Shown: positions 1 through 10,300 of the stretch, in pieces
Layout of the letters: each line of letters opens with the position of its first letter
Numbering within the stretch: position 1 is the first letter of the stretch
Assembly (NCBI GenBank): GCA_965370435.1
Contig: CBDUUP010000004.1
Span: 1-36,046 of the forward strand
DNA length: 36,046 nucleotides
Reading direction: 5' to 3'
Source of the DNA: CBDUUP01 sp965370435
GTDB lineage: Bacteria; Chloroflexota; Anaerolineae; Anaerolineales; UBA11579
Notes under the pieces: model-generated
Database searches by the model: none
Told to the model about the DNA's origin: nothing
The model's input: the letters and a program-made list of their open reading frames with translations, nothing else
Program-made: the position numbers and the translations under genes

Positions 1-566
1 TAGTCGGTCTCGTCGGTGGGGGTGGTGTCCTCCACGTAGATGGCGGTTTGGTCGTCAATCAGGGCCGCCAGGCAGTCGCCGCCTTCCAGGGCGCAGGAGG
101 TGTTGACGCTCAGGTCGCCGCTGTCGGTCACACTGGAAGACCAGGCGGTCAGATCACCGGTCTCGAACCCGTCCCAGAAGAGGGTGGGCGCGCTGTAGGG
201 CGCGGCTGAGGATACACCCACGACTCGGTTTTCGTAGTCATAGGTCAGGGTCTGCGTGCTGCTATCCCAGGGGCGGGTGATCATGTTTCCGTTGGCGTCG
301 TAAGTGTAGTCGTCGTCGCCCAGGCTGTCAACGGCGTGGGGGCGGGTGCCGTCGGAGTAGTCCAGGGTGACGCCCGCCTTGCTGCTCAGGCGTCCCTGGC
401 TGTCGTAGCTGTAGGTCTCGGTGTCGTAGTCGCCGTATTCGTTATCGTCCCCGGCGGCGACGGCGGTGGCCAACCGGTCCAGAGTGTCGTAGGTGAAGGT
501 CTGGGTCTGGGTCACGCCCGTGCGCCAGTCCTTGATCTCGGTCACGTTGCCCACCAGGTCGTACTC
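1..566 (-). pseudogene. Rhs/YD-repeat fragment, start-less, third tip cassette (runs off left edge)
   Basis: The minus strand is open from base 587 to the window edge. It reads as YD-repeat protein (motifs such as EYDLVGNVTEI, FTYDTLDRL, YTYDANGNM), followed by the LamG-like block DGFETGDLTAWSSS..DLSVNTSCALEGGD. No start codon lies in frame between the stop at 588-590 and the YD repeats, so this is an Rhs piece cut at its 5' end about 38 nt after the stop of the 229-aa gene. The last part (1 to about 134) is nearly identical to 3229-3362. Rhs orphan tips of this kind are known to be silent donors of toxin C-termini. The toxin end of this one would lie left of the window. It could also be an ordinary decayed duplicate. 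Confidence 0.8.
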
Positions 567-603
567 ATATATAAAATTGATATGGCTTTATGAGAGGTTT
601 GGT

Positions 604-1293
604 CTACAGATCGTCTACGCTGCGGATCAAGAATGATTCTAAATACTCTTCATGATCCTCGAACGTCCATCGTTCGTGGTGGTAGTTTTCCCAACTAGCA
701 TAATCTTTTAATCTGTTAAAGGCAATGTGCTTGGAATACCCAGCCTCTAGGGTCGCTTCCACAACGGGACGTGTACAAAATAAATGAACGTAACCTTTCA
801 TTCCGAAGAAATCAGAGCCATCCCAAGTTGCCAGATCTACTTGAATTCCATTCGGCAAAGGATCACTATTTGGAAAATCATAATTTACGAAACCACATAC
901 GGGACAGGGACTAGTTAATGATTCCGGTTCTAGCAGCCTCACCCAGCTTGTCGGGGTCAATCGAAAATATGAAGGTATTTGTTCTGGCAATTCTTTCTTC
1001 GGTTTTTCATACCATCCTACAATTTTGATAGAATCAACTTCATATCCTGAAAAATCGTTGCCTTTCCAGAGTTCCACCAAATCCTGTCGAAAAATTTTCA
1101 GCCCATGTGAATTCCACAAATATTCTACAAAACCTCGTATTCCCAAGTGGTTCAAGGAGATTTCAACTGGATTCTCAGGATTTTTCAACACGTTGCAGGA
1201 TTGACAACGTCCCCCGCTGTTGATGGCTTGTCCACCAGCGTAATACTTATGGTAAGCAGCGTAATTCATATTAAAAACGTATAAATCATCCAT
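604..1293 (-). CDS. Double-CxxC protein, candidate immunity protein of the orphan Rhs tip
   Basis: This is a 229-aa soluble protein without signal peptide or membrane segment. It has two CxxC motifs, CQSC near residue 31 and CPVCG near residue 135, so it may bind zinc, and it is rich in Trp and acidic residues, as many immunity proteins are. The layout resembles the Myxococcus double-CxxCG paralogue family (Gmx_para_CXXCG), which from memory occurs beside DUF2380-type proteins; that match was not searched. The ATG at 1293 is used, since no better start is visible. The gene is AT-rich compared with the Rhs DNA on both sides. It lies downstream of a start-less nuclease-like Rhs tip and upstream of another Rhs fragment, the usual place for an immunity gene. 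The function is inferred from context and the family link is tentative. Confidence 0.75.
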   Translation of the reverse strand: MDDLYVFNMNYAAYHKYYAGGQAINSGGRCQSCNVLKNPENPVEISLNHLGIRGFVEYLWNSHGLKIFRQDLVELWKGNDFSGYEVDSIKIVGWYEKPKKELPEQIPSYFRLTPTSWVRLLEPESLTSPCPVCGFVNYDFPNSDPLPNGIQVDLATWDGSDFFGMKGYVHLFCTRPVVEATLEAGYSKHIAFNRLKDYASWENYHHERWTFEDHEEYLESFLIRSVDDL

Positions 1294-1634
1294 GCTTCAC
1301 TCGCATAAATTTTCATCCAATGAATTTTGTCTATTATTGTGCCTGATTATGTCGATATTTTCCATATTCTTAGAAAGCTACACAATAGTATCACTTAACT
1401 GACATTTTTTCAAAACAATTAGATATAGATAGGAATTACGCGATTGCTCAGAGGATTTGAGTCTAGCCAATGGAGACTCGGAAATTGAGAATGGTGAATT
1501 GAGAATTGGATTACGATATGAGAAGAACCTTCAATTATCTTCAATCCTATCTCAATTCACCACTTTCGAAATAGCAGACCAATTGCGCAAATCCTAATAG
1601 AATCAGATTCACATCACGGGTCTAATTTTCTTTA
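1294..1634. repeat. AT-rich gap holding a MITE-like nested inverted repeat
   Basis: This gap separates the orphan Rhs tip from its putative immunity gene. Imperfect outer arms at 1431-1446 and 1580-1595 match at 13 of 16 positions (AGGAATTACGCGATTG against AGGATTTGCGCAATTG). Perfect 12-bp inner arms (TGGTGAATTGAG and its complement) lie at 1492-1503 and 1551-1562. No protein-coding signal was seen. A short non-autonomous mobile element of about 165 bp is possible; the hairpin could also act as a terminator between the two genes. Confidence 0.4.
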
Positions 1635-3359
1635 TTACGGCCAGGTCGCCCCCAGTTCATTTGCCAGCGACGCAGCAAAGTCCCAGATCTCGGCCGCTGT
1701 TGCATTTGCGTTTCTGTCTAACCATGCACCCCAGCGCTTATTCCAATTTCTATGCCATTTGTCGAATCCACTACCCTTCATCCAAGTTCCCCATATGGGA
1801 TCATTGATATTTACACCCAGATTTTTAAATTTTTGTACAAATTCTTGAGGTAGGATGTGGTGAGCGGTGGGATTTATCATTCCTTCTGGTATTGGTATTC
1901 TTTGCATAAGATTGTGTCTGAAATTTCTTTTAGAAAAAGACCGATATTTTTTGGCCATACTCTCTAGAATTTCATCAGCGTTATCTCCTAGAGCATCTCT
2001 GAGGTATCTTTCTAACGCTTCTTCCCCCCCCTCTTCGAATGCCTCCTGTGCTCCATTCATTACTGCTCTTCGAGCGACATCATCAGCAGGCAATCCAATT
2101 GGTAGAAGCTCATCTGGTTCTATCAACTCAAAGATAGCTGATAAGGCAATATTTAACCCCGCCATCAACTTCTCTCCAGCAGTTGCATTTGGATCAGCCA
2201 GCACTTTCCCTGATTCATATATATCCCAGGCGGTAATCGCATAATCAATAACCTTTGTAATTATAACAACTACGGCGATTACTATGCACCACGGACAGTT
2301 TCCAGAATCATCCGTATACTTAAGCGGGTTGTTAAAGGTATATGCGTATCGGTCGTAGGCCTGGGGATAATAAGGATCAGGTACGATGGTGTCAGCCTGG
2401 AGGAAGCGTCCGACTGTTGGATCATACCAACGGGCATTGTAGAAATAAAGTCCTATATCAGTTTCTTCCCTTTGGCCGGTATATCCCCTTGTTGACGGGT
2501 TCGTGCCTGAGCTATATCGTTCCTCTCCCCAGGCCTTATAACGTCTTTCACCATATATACTGTAGCTTTGTCCATCAACATCTACAATGATCGAAGTGCT
2601 GCCCAAGTGGTCATCTAATATCCAATAAACATCTTCGTTAGTCCCATCGTCCACCCTCATTGCAGAACCGTTATAAGTCGTTATAACCACATCATCGGTA
2701 ACATTTTTTTCATAGACTCCACCAATATAAACAACTGTTGTATTATCTATGACAGTTTTTGTCCGACGTCCTGTACCGTCATACACCATCCCCTCCGCCT
2801 CTGTCCAGGAAGCGTAGTTGTCGAAGTACATGGGGCCGAAGGTGCCGGCGTCTATACCCCCGGGGGCGCCTAAGCGAGTCTTGTCCACTTGATGGGTGTC
2901 GTTATCTATATCGGTCAAAGTTCCCTTCAATTCGCCGTCTATCCACAAACGAGCAGAGCCGTCATCGCCGCCGCTGTCCGCGCCCCCGTCCGTGTCGGCC
3001 CACCATTCCACCACGATCTCGTTCACATCATCGCTAATGGTTTCCCAACTGGTGGTCTGTGGGCTTGGGTTGTCGTCGTTCACCTGCAGCCGGATATCAT
3101 AACTAGCACCGTTCTCTTTCAACTGTACCTGGAAAGCTACAACGGTATCATCCAGGGCTTGGAAGATGTCGTGGTCGTCGCCGGAGGTCATGGTCAAGCT
3201 GTTGGGGTTGAAGAGGAAACGGGCCTGATAGTCGGTCTCGTCGGTGGGGGTGGTGTCCTCCACGTAGATGGCGGTTTGGTCGTCAATCAGGGCCGCCAGG
3301 CAGTCGCCGCCTTCCAGGGCGCAGGAGGTGTTCACGCTCAGGTCGCCGCTGTCGGTCAC
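1635..3359 (-). CDS. Orphan Rhs C-terminal cassette with AHH-type (HNH/EndoVII-like) nuclease tip
   Basis: The open frame extends from 3443 but has no ATG. Rhs homology begins near 3420 (NSLDSFSDDFEDG), and the first usable start is the GTG at 3359, so this is probably a silent tip cassette rather than a full gene. In order it has a LamG-like block, YD and Rhs core sequence ending ARWYDPTVGRF..YDRYAYTFNNP, a hydrophobic stretch (CIVIAVVVIITKVIDY), a linker, and a C-terminal domain with TAHHILPQEF (His-His codons at 1857-1862) then WHRNWNKRW. The AHH pair followed by spaced His/Asn resembles HNH/EndoVII toxin nucleases of the AHH or DUF2380 kind. The main Rhs gene upstream has the same LamG and core region but a different tip. 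The core assignment is firm; the nuclease family is moderately sure. Confidence 0.8.
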   Translation of the reverse strand: MTDSGDLSVNTSCALEGGDCLAALIDDQTAIYVEDTTPTDETDYQARFLFNPNSLTMTSGDDHDIFQALDDTVVAFQVQLKENGASYDIRLQVNDDNPSPQTTSWETISDDVNEIVVEWWADTDGGADSGGDDGSARLWIDGELKGTLTDIDNDTHQVDKTRLGAPGGIDAGTFGPMYFDNYASWTEAEGMVYDGTGRRTKTVIDNTTVVYIGGVYEKNVTDDVVITTYNGSAMRVDDGTNEDVYWILDDHLGSTSIIVDVDGQSYSIYGERRYKAWGEERYSSGTNPSTRGYTGQREETDIGLYFYNARWYDPTVGRFLQADTIVPDPYYPQAYDRYAYTFNNPLKYTDDSGNCPWCIVIAVVVIITKVIDYAITAWDIYESGKVLADPNATAGEKLMAGLNIALSAIFELIEPDELLPIGLPADDVARRAVMNGAQEAFEEGGEEALERYLRDALGDNADEILESMAKKYRSFSKRNFRHNLMQRIPIPEGMINPTAHHILPQEFVQKFKNLGVNINDPIWGTWMKGSGFDKWHRNWNKRWGAWLDRNANATAAEIWDFAASLANELGATWP

Positions 3360-3485
3360 GCTGGAGTCCCAAGCGTCGAGGGTCCCGTCTTCAAAGTCGT
3401 CGCTGAAGCTGTCCAGCGAATTGGTATTTACTGTCGCATTCTTTCATTCGGGTCACATTTTATATATCTTTATTCAAACAGCAAC

Positions 3486-4382
3486 TCAATTCTCTATACA
3501 CTCAGTAACGTTGGGATCAAGAAAGAGCTTATAGAAGTCATTAATCTCCATTACATTAGTATTGAGAGGTATTAAATACCACGGAAATAATTCCTGGAGA
3601 TCTTCTTCGGTTAGTTCTTCATCAGGTGACCAAAGTTCAAGAGAAGGACCGATATGTTGTGGGCAAAATCGAAATAGAACATTCTCAGTACCTTCTATTT
3701 TGATAGATTCAGTTGGACCACTAAATATCGCCATATTCCCTTGCTCTGGGTAATAAAGAGCCATGTAAAAAGTAATAGATTCAAATTTTACATCATAATC
3801 TAGAAAGATCTCAGTAGGCTTGCCATACACCGATAGAACTTGATGAAGCTGATAGCTCAACTCGGTTCCCACCGTGTTTACAGACATGGATGTGACCATC
3901 CCATCCCGAACAGAAAACTCGGTGTACCCCTCATCATAACCCCATCCAGGAACGTGGTATTCCACACTGTACCTTGTGATGAGGGGGGTGTTTTCTACTT
4001 GCTCGATTCGAGTGGCGAAGGTCGCCAGAAATTGCTGGGCAGTTTGCCAATCCGTTTCACCGGGGGTTATCCCCCACCAGCATGGTAATTGGCATCCCCG
4101 GTTGGTTTCAAGCAGTTCCTGCACCATAGCTCGCGACTCTTCGCGTGACAGAGTTGGCAAGGGAGTCCAGGTTAATGGATTCAAGGTGAGGGTGACGGTA
4201 GGTGTGAGGGTGGGTGTTGTGGTCGTAGTAGGCGGCATTGTTGCAGTTGGCGTGTGCGTAGGCGGCGCTTGCGTAGAAGTCGCAGTCTCCGTCATCTCAA
4301 CAGGCGATCCACATCCTGCCATGAGCGCCAACAAACATATCGAGATTAGTATTTTTAGGTATGTACTGTCGCGGTTTTTCAT
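3486..4382 (-). CDS. Lipoprotein, candidate immunity protein to the Rhs metallopeptidase tip
   Basis: This is a 298-aa lipoprotein. It has a hydrophobic signal (residues 9-23), a lipobox LMAGC with Cys24, a Thr/Pro-rich linker to about residue 75, and a globular domain opening with GCQLPCWWGITPGETDW. This start is one I associate with lipoprotein families common in Chloroflexota. The ATG at 4382 is chosen because the sequence AAGGTGA, lying across the end of the toxin gene, gives a Shine-Dalgarno about 5 nt away. A GTG at 4391 overlapping the toxin stop codon is the alternative. Either way translation looks coupled to the Rhs toxin gene. That coupling and the outward-facing location fit an immunity protein against an extracellular protease tip, but no immunity fold is recognised. 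Confidence 0.8.
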   Translation of the reverse strand: MKNRDSTYLKILISICLLALMAGCGSPVEMTETATSTQAPPTHTPTATMPPTTTTTPTLTPTVTLTLNPLTWTPLPTLSREESRAMVQELLETNRGCQLPCWWGITPGETDWQTAQQFLATFATRIEQVENTPLITRYSVEYHVPGWGYDEGYTEFSVRDGMVTSMSVNTVGTELSYQLHQVLSVYGKPTEIFLDYDVKFESITFYMALYYPEQGNMAIFSGPTESIKIEGTENVLFRFCPQHIGPSLELWSPDEELTEEDLQELFPWYLIPLNTNVMEINDFYKLFLDPNVTECIEN

Positions 4383-4387
4383 TTGTT

Positions 4388-7300
4388 TCACCTTCCACTC
4401 GCATCTTTAATCCATCCCTTCATGTTATCATCCATAAATCCTGAGCGATCTTGGGCATCGGAGGTCATTTCCCCATCAACCACCTCCCATTCACCTTGGA
4501 CCCATGCCACGAATTGATCCGCGAATTCCTCTCCTTCTTGATCTTTATTTTTAGCGCCCATGTGCCAGGTCATCGAATTTCTAGGACCGGCAAAACCGGA
4601 ATGATCAGAATCTGGATCTGTGCCCCTTCTATTCGCAAAACCGGGATTTTGTTGTTCGCTATGGAGAGCAGCTACCCCTTGCCCTCCTATTCTATTATTA
4701 AAGGCATGGCCGAGTTCGTGAAGAATGAAGTTCACACCACGCAAATCCCTGTCGGTGGATACGGCAGTGGGGAAGGTGGCTATACCAATGGAGCGTTGAC
4801 CTTTGGTCAACCCTCCCGCGGTTACATCATCACCGTCATACTTACAGGTAAACTTATCCTGGCCACATTTACCAAAGATAAAGGGGTTGATCATTGTAAC
4901 CCCGAAGACTGCTTTAAAAGCCTCATGCGGGGATAAGTTGCCTTCCATTTCGTTGCTAAAAGCAGCTCCAGCCAATCTAAGGGCTGAAAGGATCCATCTT
5001 TTTTCTTCGTAGGTCCACGTCCCCGACAACTTCACCCCAAATTTCTCTAGATCCCGGTCAACTGCGGCATCTGAGTATGGAGCCTCTGAACACTCGGTCG
5101 AGTTGGGGTTCTCGTCGCAAAATGTAGCGGTTGAACTTTCGCATTCGCTTGGATTCTGGGAACAATACCACGATCCCGTAGTGCTTGGCGGCTCTGTGGG
5201 CATATGACCACTGGGGTCGGTCAAATTGATAGGATTATTGACCACGTAAGAGTACCTATCATAAGCCTGTGAGTTGCCCGCGCTGGGTAAAATAGTATCC
5301 GCCTGGGTGAACCGCCCCAATGCAGGATCGTACCACCGTGCGCCGTAGTAATACAATCCTATATCCTCCTCTTCTCTCTGTCCGGTGTACCGGAGGGTAG
5401 TCGGCGTTGTGCCATCAGTGTAACGCTTATCCCCAAAAGCCGTATACCGGATCTCACTGTTGTAGTATCCGGCCAGTTCGACGGTTTTGCTTGTACCTCC
5501 AAGGTGGTCTTTCAAGAGGAAATACATGGTCCCATCGTCTCGCATGGATACGCCGCCGTAGTAGGTCTTGACCACATCGTTGGTCACATCGAATTCATAA
5601 TGTTTGCCTATATAGATGGTCATATTGCCATTCACCATGGTGCGCACCCGATTTCCGGCTCCATCATAAGCGAAGTCATAAGCGTTCATCCAGGAATCAA
5701 AATCATCGAAGTACATTGTCCCGTTGGGGCTTGATTCCAACCCCTGCACCGCCCCCAAACGAACCTTGTTCACCTGATGGGTGTCGTTGTCCAGGCCGGT
5801 GATCGTATCATCCAGCACACCGTCTATGGAGAAATGGGCCGTGCCGTCATTCGCGGCTGAGGCCGATGCAGCCGACCAACTCACCATGATCTCGTGTTCG
5901 GCGTTGGTGATGGGTTCCCAACCCGTGGAGGAGGGACTTCCGCCGTCATCGTTCACCAATAACCGCACCTCATAACTGCTGGCATTATACCGCAACTGCA
6001 CTTCTGCCAAGATCGTGGCTCCTTCCATGATCTGGAAGATGGTGAGGGTGTCGCCGTCCAGGTCCAACCCATTGGGGTCGAAGAGGAAACGGGCGTTGTA
6101 GGAGTCCGAATCGTCGGGGGTGGTGTCCTCAACGTAGATGGCGGTGTTGTCGTCGATAAGAGCTTGCATGCAGTCGCTGCCCTCCATCGAGCAGGAGGTG
6201 TTGACGCTCAAGTCGCCTCCGTCGGTCACGCTGGACGACCAGGCGTTGAGGGTCCCATCTTCGAAGTCGTCGCTGAAGCTGTCCAGCGAACTGGAGTCGT
6301 CCACCGCGGTCAGGCGGTTCTCCTCGTCGTAGCCCAGGGTGTAGACCTCCCCGCCGCCCAGGTCGCGCCCGGTCATGTTGCCCATGGCGTCGTAGGTGTA
6401 GGAGGACACTGTGGTCTGGTCCTGTTTCAAAGTTGTCGCCGCGTGGGGGACCGTGGCGCTGTAGGTGTAGTCGGTGGCCGTGCCCTGGTTCTCGGTGTAG
6501 CTGTCCAGCACTCCGGTGCCGGAGTCATAGTCGAACTCCTCCTTCACCGTGCTGTTGATCTTCACCTCCGTCACTCGGTTCAGGTCGTCGTAGGTGTAGT
6601 CTATGGTCTCGGACGCCACCGCGTCCACGATCCGGGAGATGTTGCCCACCGCGTTGTAGGTGTAGGTCAGGTCCTGGAAGGTGACGGGGGTGGGGGTGAA
6701 GTTGTTCTCAGTCACTACAGTGTTCAGGCGTCCATTCCCGTTGGCGGTGTCCCAATCGTAGTAGGTGTAGGTGGTTTGCAGGACGTAGCTGGAACTGATG
6801 TCGCCCAGCTCGCGCAGCACCACCCGCCCGGCCACGTCATAGCGGGTCTCCTTCAAGTAGGTTGTCGTACCCACGCCGTAGTCGCTGGTCACACTGTCCA
6901 GCGACAGTTGGGGGTGGTAGCCGAAGGTGAGGATCTCCCGGCTGGAGCCGTCGTCTCCCACCGGGTATTTCATCGTCACCGGCAGGTCGGCGCTGTTGTA
7001 GGTTGTCTCGGTGACGAAGGTCCCGGCGTTTTTGATGGTCTTGGTCTCCTTGGTCTTGCGTCCCCGGTCGTCGTAGACCCAATCGGTGGAGCCGGTGAGG
7101 TCGTCCATGCTGGTCATTGCCCCGATGCCTTTGTTGCCCCCGGCGGTCTCGTCGTAGGTGTAGGAGAGGTGCATGGTGGGGCTGCTGGGGCAGGTCTCGC
7201 TGGTCCCGTTGTAGTACTTGCCAGTCATGCGGTTCATGTCATCGTAATACATGCAGGTGTTCTGTCCCAGCCCGTCCTCCTGGCGGACCAGGTTGCCCAG

Positions 7301-10300
7301 ATCATCGTAGGCGTACTCCCAACTGCCCAGGTCGGGGTCATCCATGGTCAGTTTGCGCCCGGTTGCGTCGTAGGTCAGGGTGATGGTGGTGGCGTCCTGC
7401 CCCGTGCCCTTGGTGGCGGTCAGCAGCAGGTTGCGGTCGTCGTAGGTGTAGGTCAATGACGGGCCGATCTGCGCCTGAGCGTCGTCCAGGTTCTTGACTT
7501 CCACCACCCGCCCCCGGATGTCGTTGGTAGTCACCGAACTGCGTCCCAGGTCATCGGTGACGGTGTTCTGGGTCACCAGTTGGTTGCTGACCCATACCTG
7601 GACGGTCTCGTAATTTACCTCGCTGCCGTCGGTGGCGGTGGCGGTCACGGTCCGTCCCCGAATGTCATAGGTGGTCGAGGTGTAGTCCACGGTGGCGAAG
7701 TTGGTAGCCGTGTAGCCGGAGCCGTTGGAAGCCGAGTAGGGCACCGACTGTTTGACCGCCCGTCCCACGTCGTCATATTCGAATCCCACCACGACATCGT
7801 AGTTGCTGTAGTTGGCCCCCACCTGGATCTTGGCCCCCACCATCTTGGACTGCAGGAGCTGTCCGGCCCCGTTGTAATACTTGCGCATGGTGACGGTGTT
7901 GGAGGCGTCTATCTTCTGAGTGGCGTCCACCCGGTAAGGATAGACGGAGTCATTGTAGGTCACGCTGAAGGTGGCCGTCCCGGACTCATCACCCGGCTGA
8001 CGAACGGTCAGCAAACGCCCGAAATTGTCATAGGTGGCGGTGGTCTTGGTAGAAGCCCCATTGGGGCCTTGTGCGGTGAGCATCACGCCCAATTCGTAGT
8101 CATAGGTCATGGTGCTGGATTGGCTCAGGGCGTTGGTGGTTGTGGTGGCGTAGGTGTAATAGGTGGTTTCGTAGGTGATGGAGGAAGCCCGCGAAGGGCC
8201 GCTGGGCGCGGCGGATGCCGTGCCGTAGTTCTCATAGATGGTGGTGGCGGTCACGTTGCCGTAGGCGTCGTATCCGAAGGTAGTCTGGCTGTAGTCGGTG
8301 CCGCCCATCCAGGTGCGCTGGGCGGTCATCTTGCCCTCATCCGGCGTATCGTTGTAGGTCGTATTGGTGTCGTAGATGCTGAGCGTCTGGGCGATTATGT
8401 CCCCAGAATCGTAGTCGCAGGTCCCGCCGGGGCACTTGTAGTGGGTCACTCGGGCCGGGAATCCCACCAGATAGACGGGGGTCTGTGCCCCCAGGTCTTC
8501 ATCGGGGTAGTAGTTGGTTTTCGTGGCCTTGTACTCCACCCACCCTGCGCCGCCCGCCTTGTCCCAATCCCAGTAGGATTGGATCACACGGGTCAGGTTG
8601 CCGAACTGGGTGCCTGCGTCAGCGCCGCCCTGGTCGTCGGTGTTGTATTCGTATTTGGTTTTGGCGGCGGTGTACGCAGCGTCGCCATCGTAGTTCCAGG
8701 AAATGGTCGAATCCAGGTAGACAAAATGGCTGTCTACGCCGCTGATGAACATGATGCTGTAATTATTGGCCTGCGCGCCGTAGACCACCCCCTCCCGGTA
8801 AGAATCCATGTACACGGTTCCATCCTTGGTGGCCTGCTCGAAGCGCCAGTTCAGGCTGCTGGCCATGTCGTAGCTGAATTCCCCATTTTTGCCGGGGGCT
8901 TCAACTTGCCACACCCGGATCAAAAATTCATCGTCGTCATCCACCACGATCATCAACACGTACCAGGCGTCGTAGACGAAGTCGGTTGTGCTGATCAAGG
9001 TGTCGCCCCAGGTGTTGCCCCCGCCTGCATCGTTGTAAAGGACCTGGATGTATCTGTCGGTCCCGGCGCCGGAACGCACCTGGATGCCGAAAGTGCTGGT
9101 CGAAGCCCCGATCTGGAATCGGGCCTCCAGGTCCGATTCTCCGGTGGGGACCTGGAAGTGCATGATCAGGGACTCCCCGTCGCTCAAGGCGTAGCTGTCC
9201 CGCACCAGGGTGGTGTCCCAGTCCGAGTTGGGGTTGTTGATGACCAGCGCGTTGTCGCCGCCTACTCTTGTGAAGGAATGTTCTCCGGCCGCGCCGGTGG
9301 CCGTCCAATAGGCGCTCCGGTAGGACTCCATATCCTCCCAGAAGTCCTCCGTGGAGGTGATGCTGACCGCATCCCGGCCTTGCCTGTTTTGAGTCTGGTT
9401 GTAATAGGTGGTGGACACCAGGCCGTCGGGATTCTCGACCTTCACCATGCCGTGCCCCCGGAATTCGACGTAGTTATTGGTGGCGGCGTCGTCGTAGGTG
9501 TAGGTCATGGAGGAGTAGTTGGCGTCATTGTTGGCATAGACCCGCTTCTCGGTCACCCGATATTTGGTGGTCAGCCGCACGGTGTCAATGATGGTGAACT
9601 GGCAGCCGTCACAGTTAATGTACAGCGTGGCGTCGTCGCTGGTGACCGGAATGGTGATGGTGCCTACCTTGGTTTGGAAGCTGGAAGTGAGATTATCAAA
9701 CTCAATGACGATGGCGTTTTGAAGCCCGTCGTCAATGCCCACGTCGGCATAAGTGCCGCTGCCATACTGCTTGACCCTGAAAGTGATCTCCAGCACAGAC
9801 CCCATAGCGACGAACCCTTCGGGCAATTTATGGAAGGCGTTCCCATCCACGGCGAGATAAGCGCCATTGCAGAATATATCATCCCCGCCGTAATAGGGTT
9901 CCCAGCCATGAGTATTTTCGTTGCAAGGTGTGGATCCGTTGTAGTCCATCTCATTGACGTCCTCACTGTCGTATCCAGTTTCGTACCACTGTTCGTAAGT
10001 GTAGGTCGCCTTGCCGCCGTAGCCGTTTTCTCCCTGGGTGAGGTGGTGGTCGTCGCCGTAGGTGAAGGTCGTGGCCGGAAGGCTGTCGAAGCCCGCCCCG
10101 TTGTCGGCCATTTCCTGGACGCTCACCAGGGTGAGGGTGTAGCCCTCCGCAGGCCATTGGTAATTGGGGTAGACCGTATCTCCGGCGGTAGACTCGTAGG
10201 TGAAGTCATATTTTCGTATCGTATCCCAGCTAGACCCATTGTAGTGTTGGATCTTGATTTCATCCAACCATTTACGGGTGAAGAACACCGTGCTGGTCAG

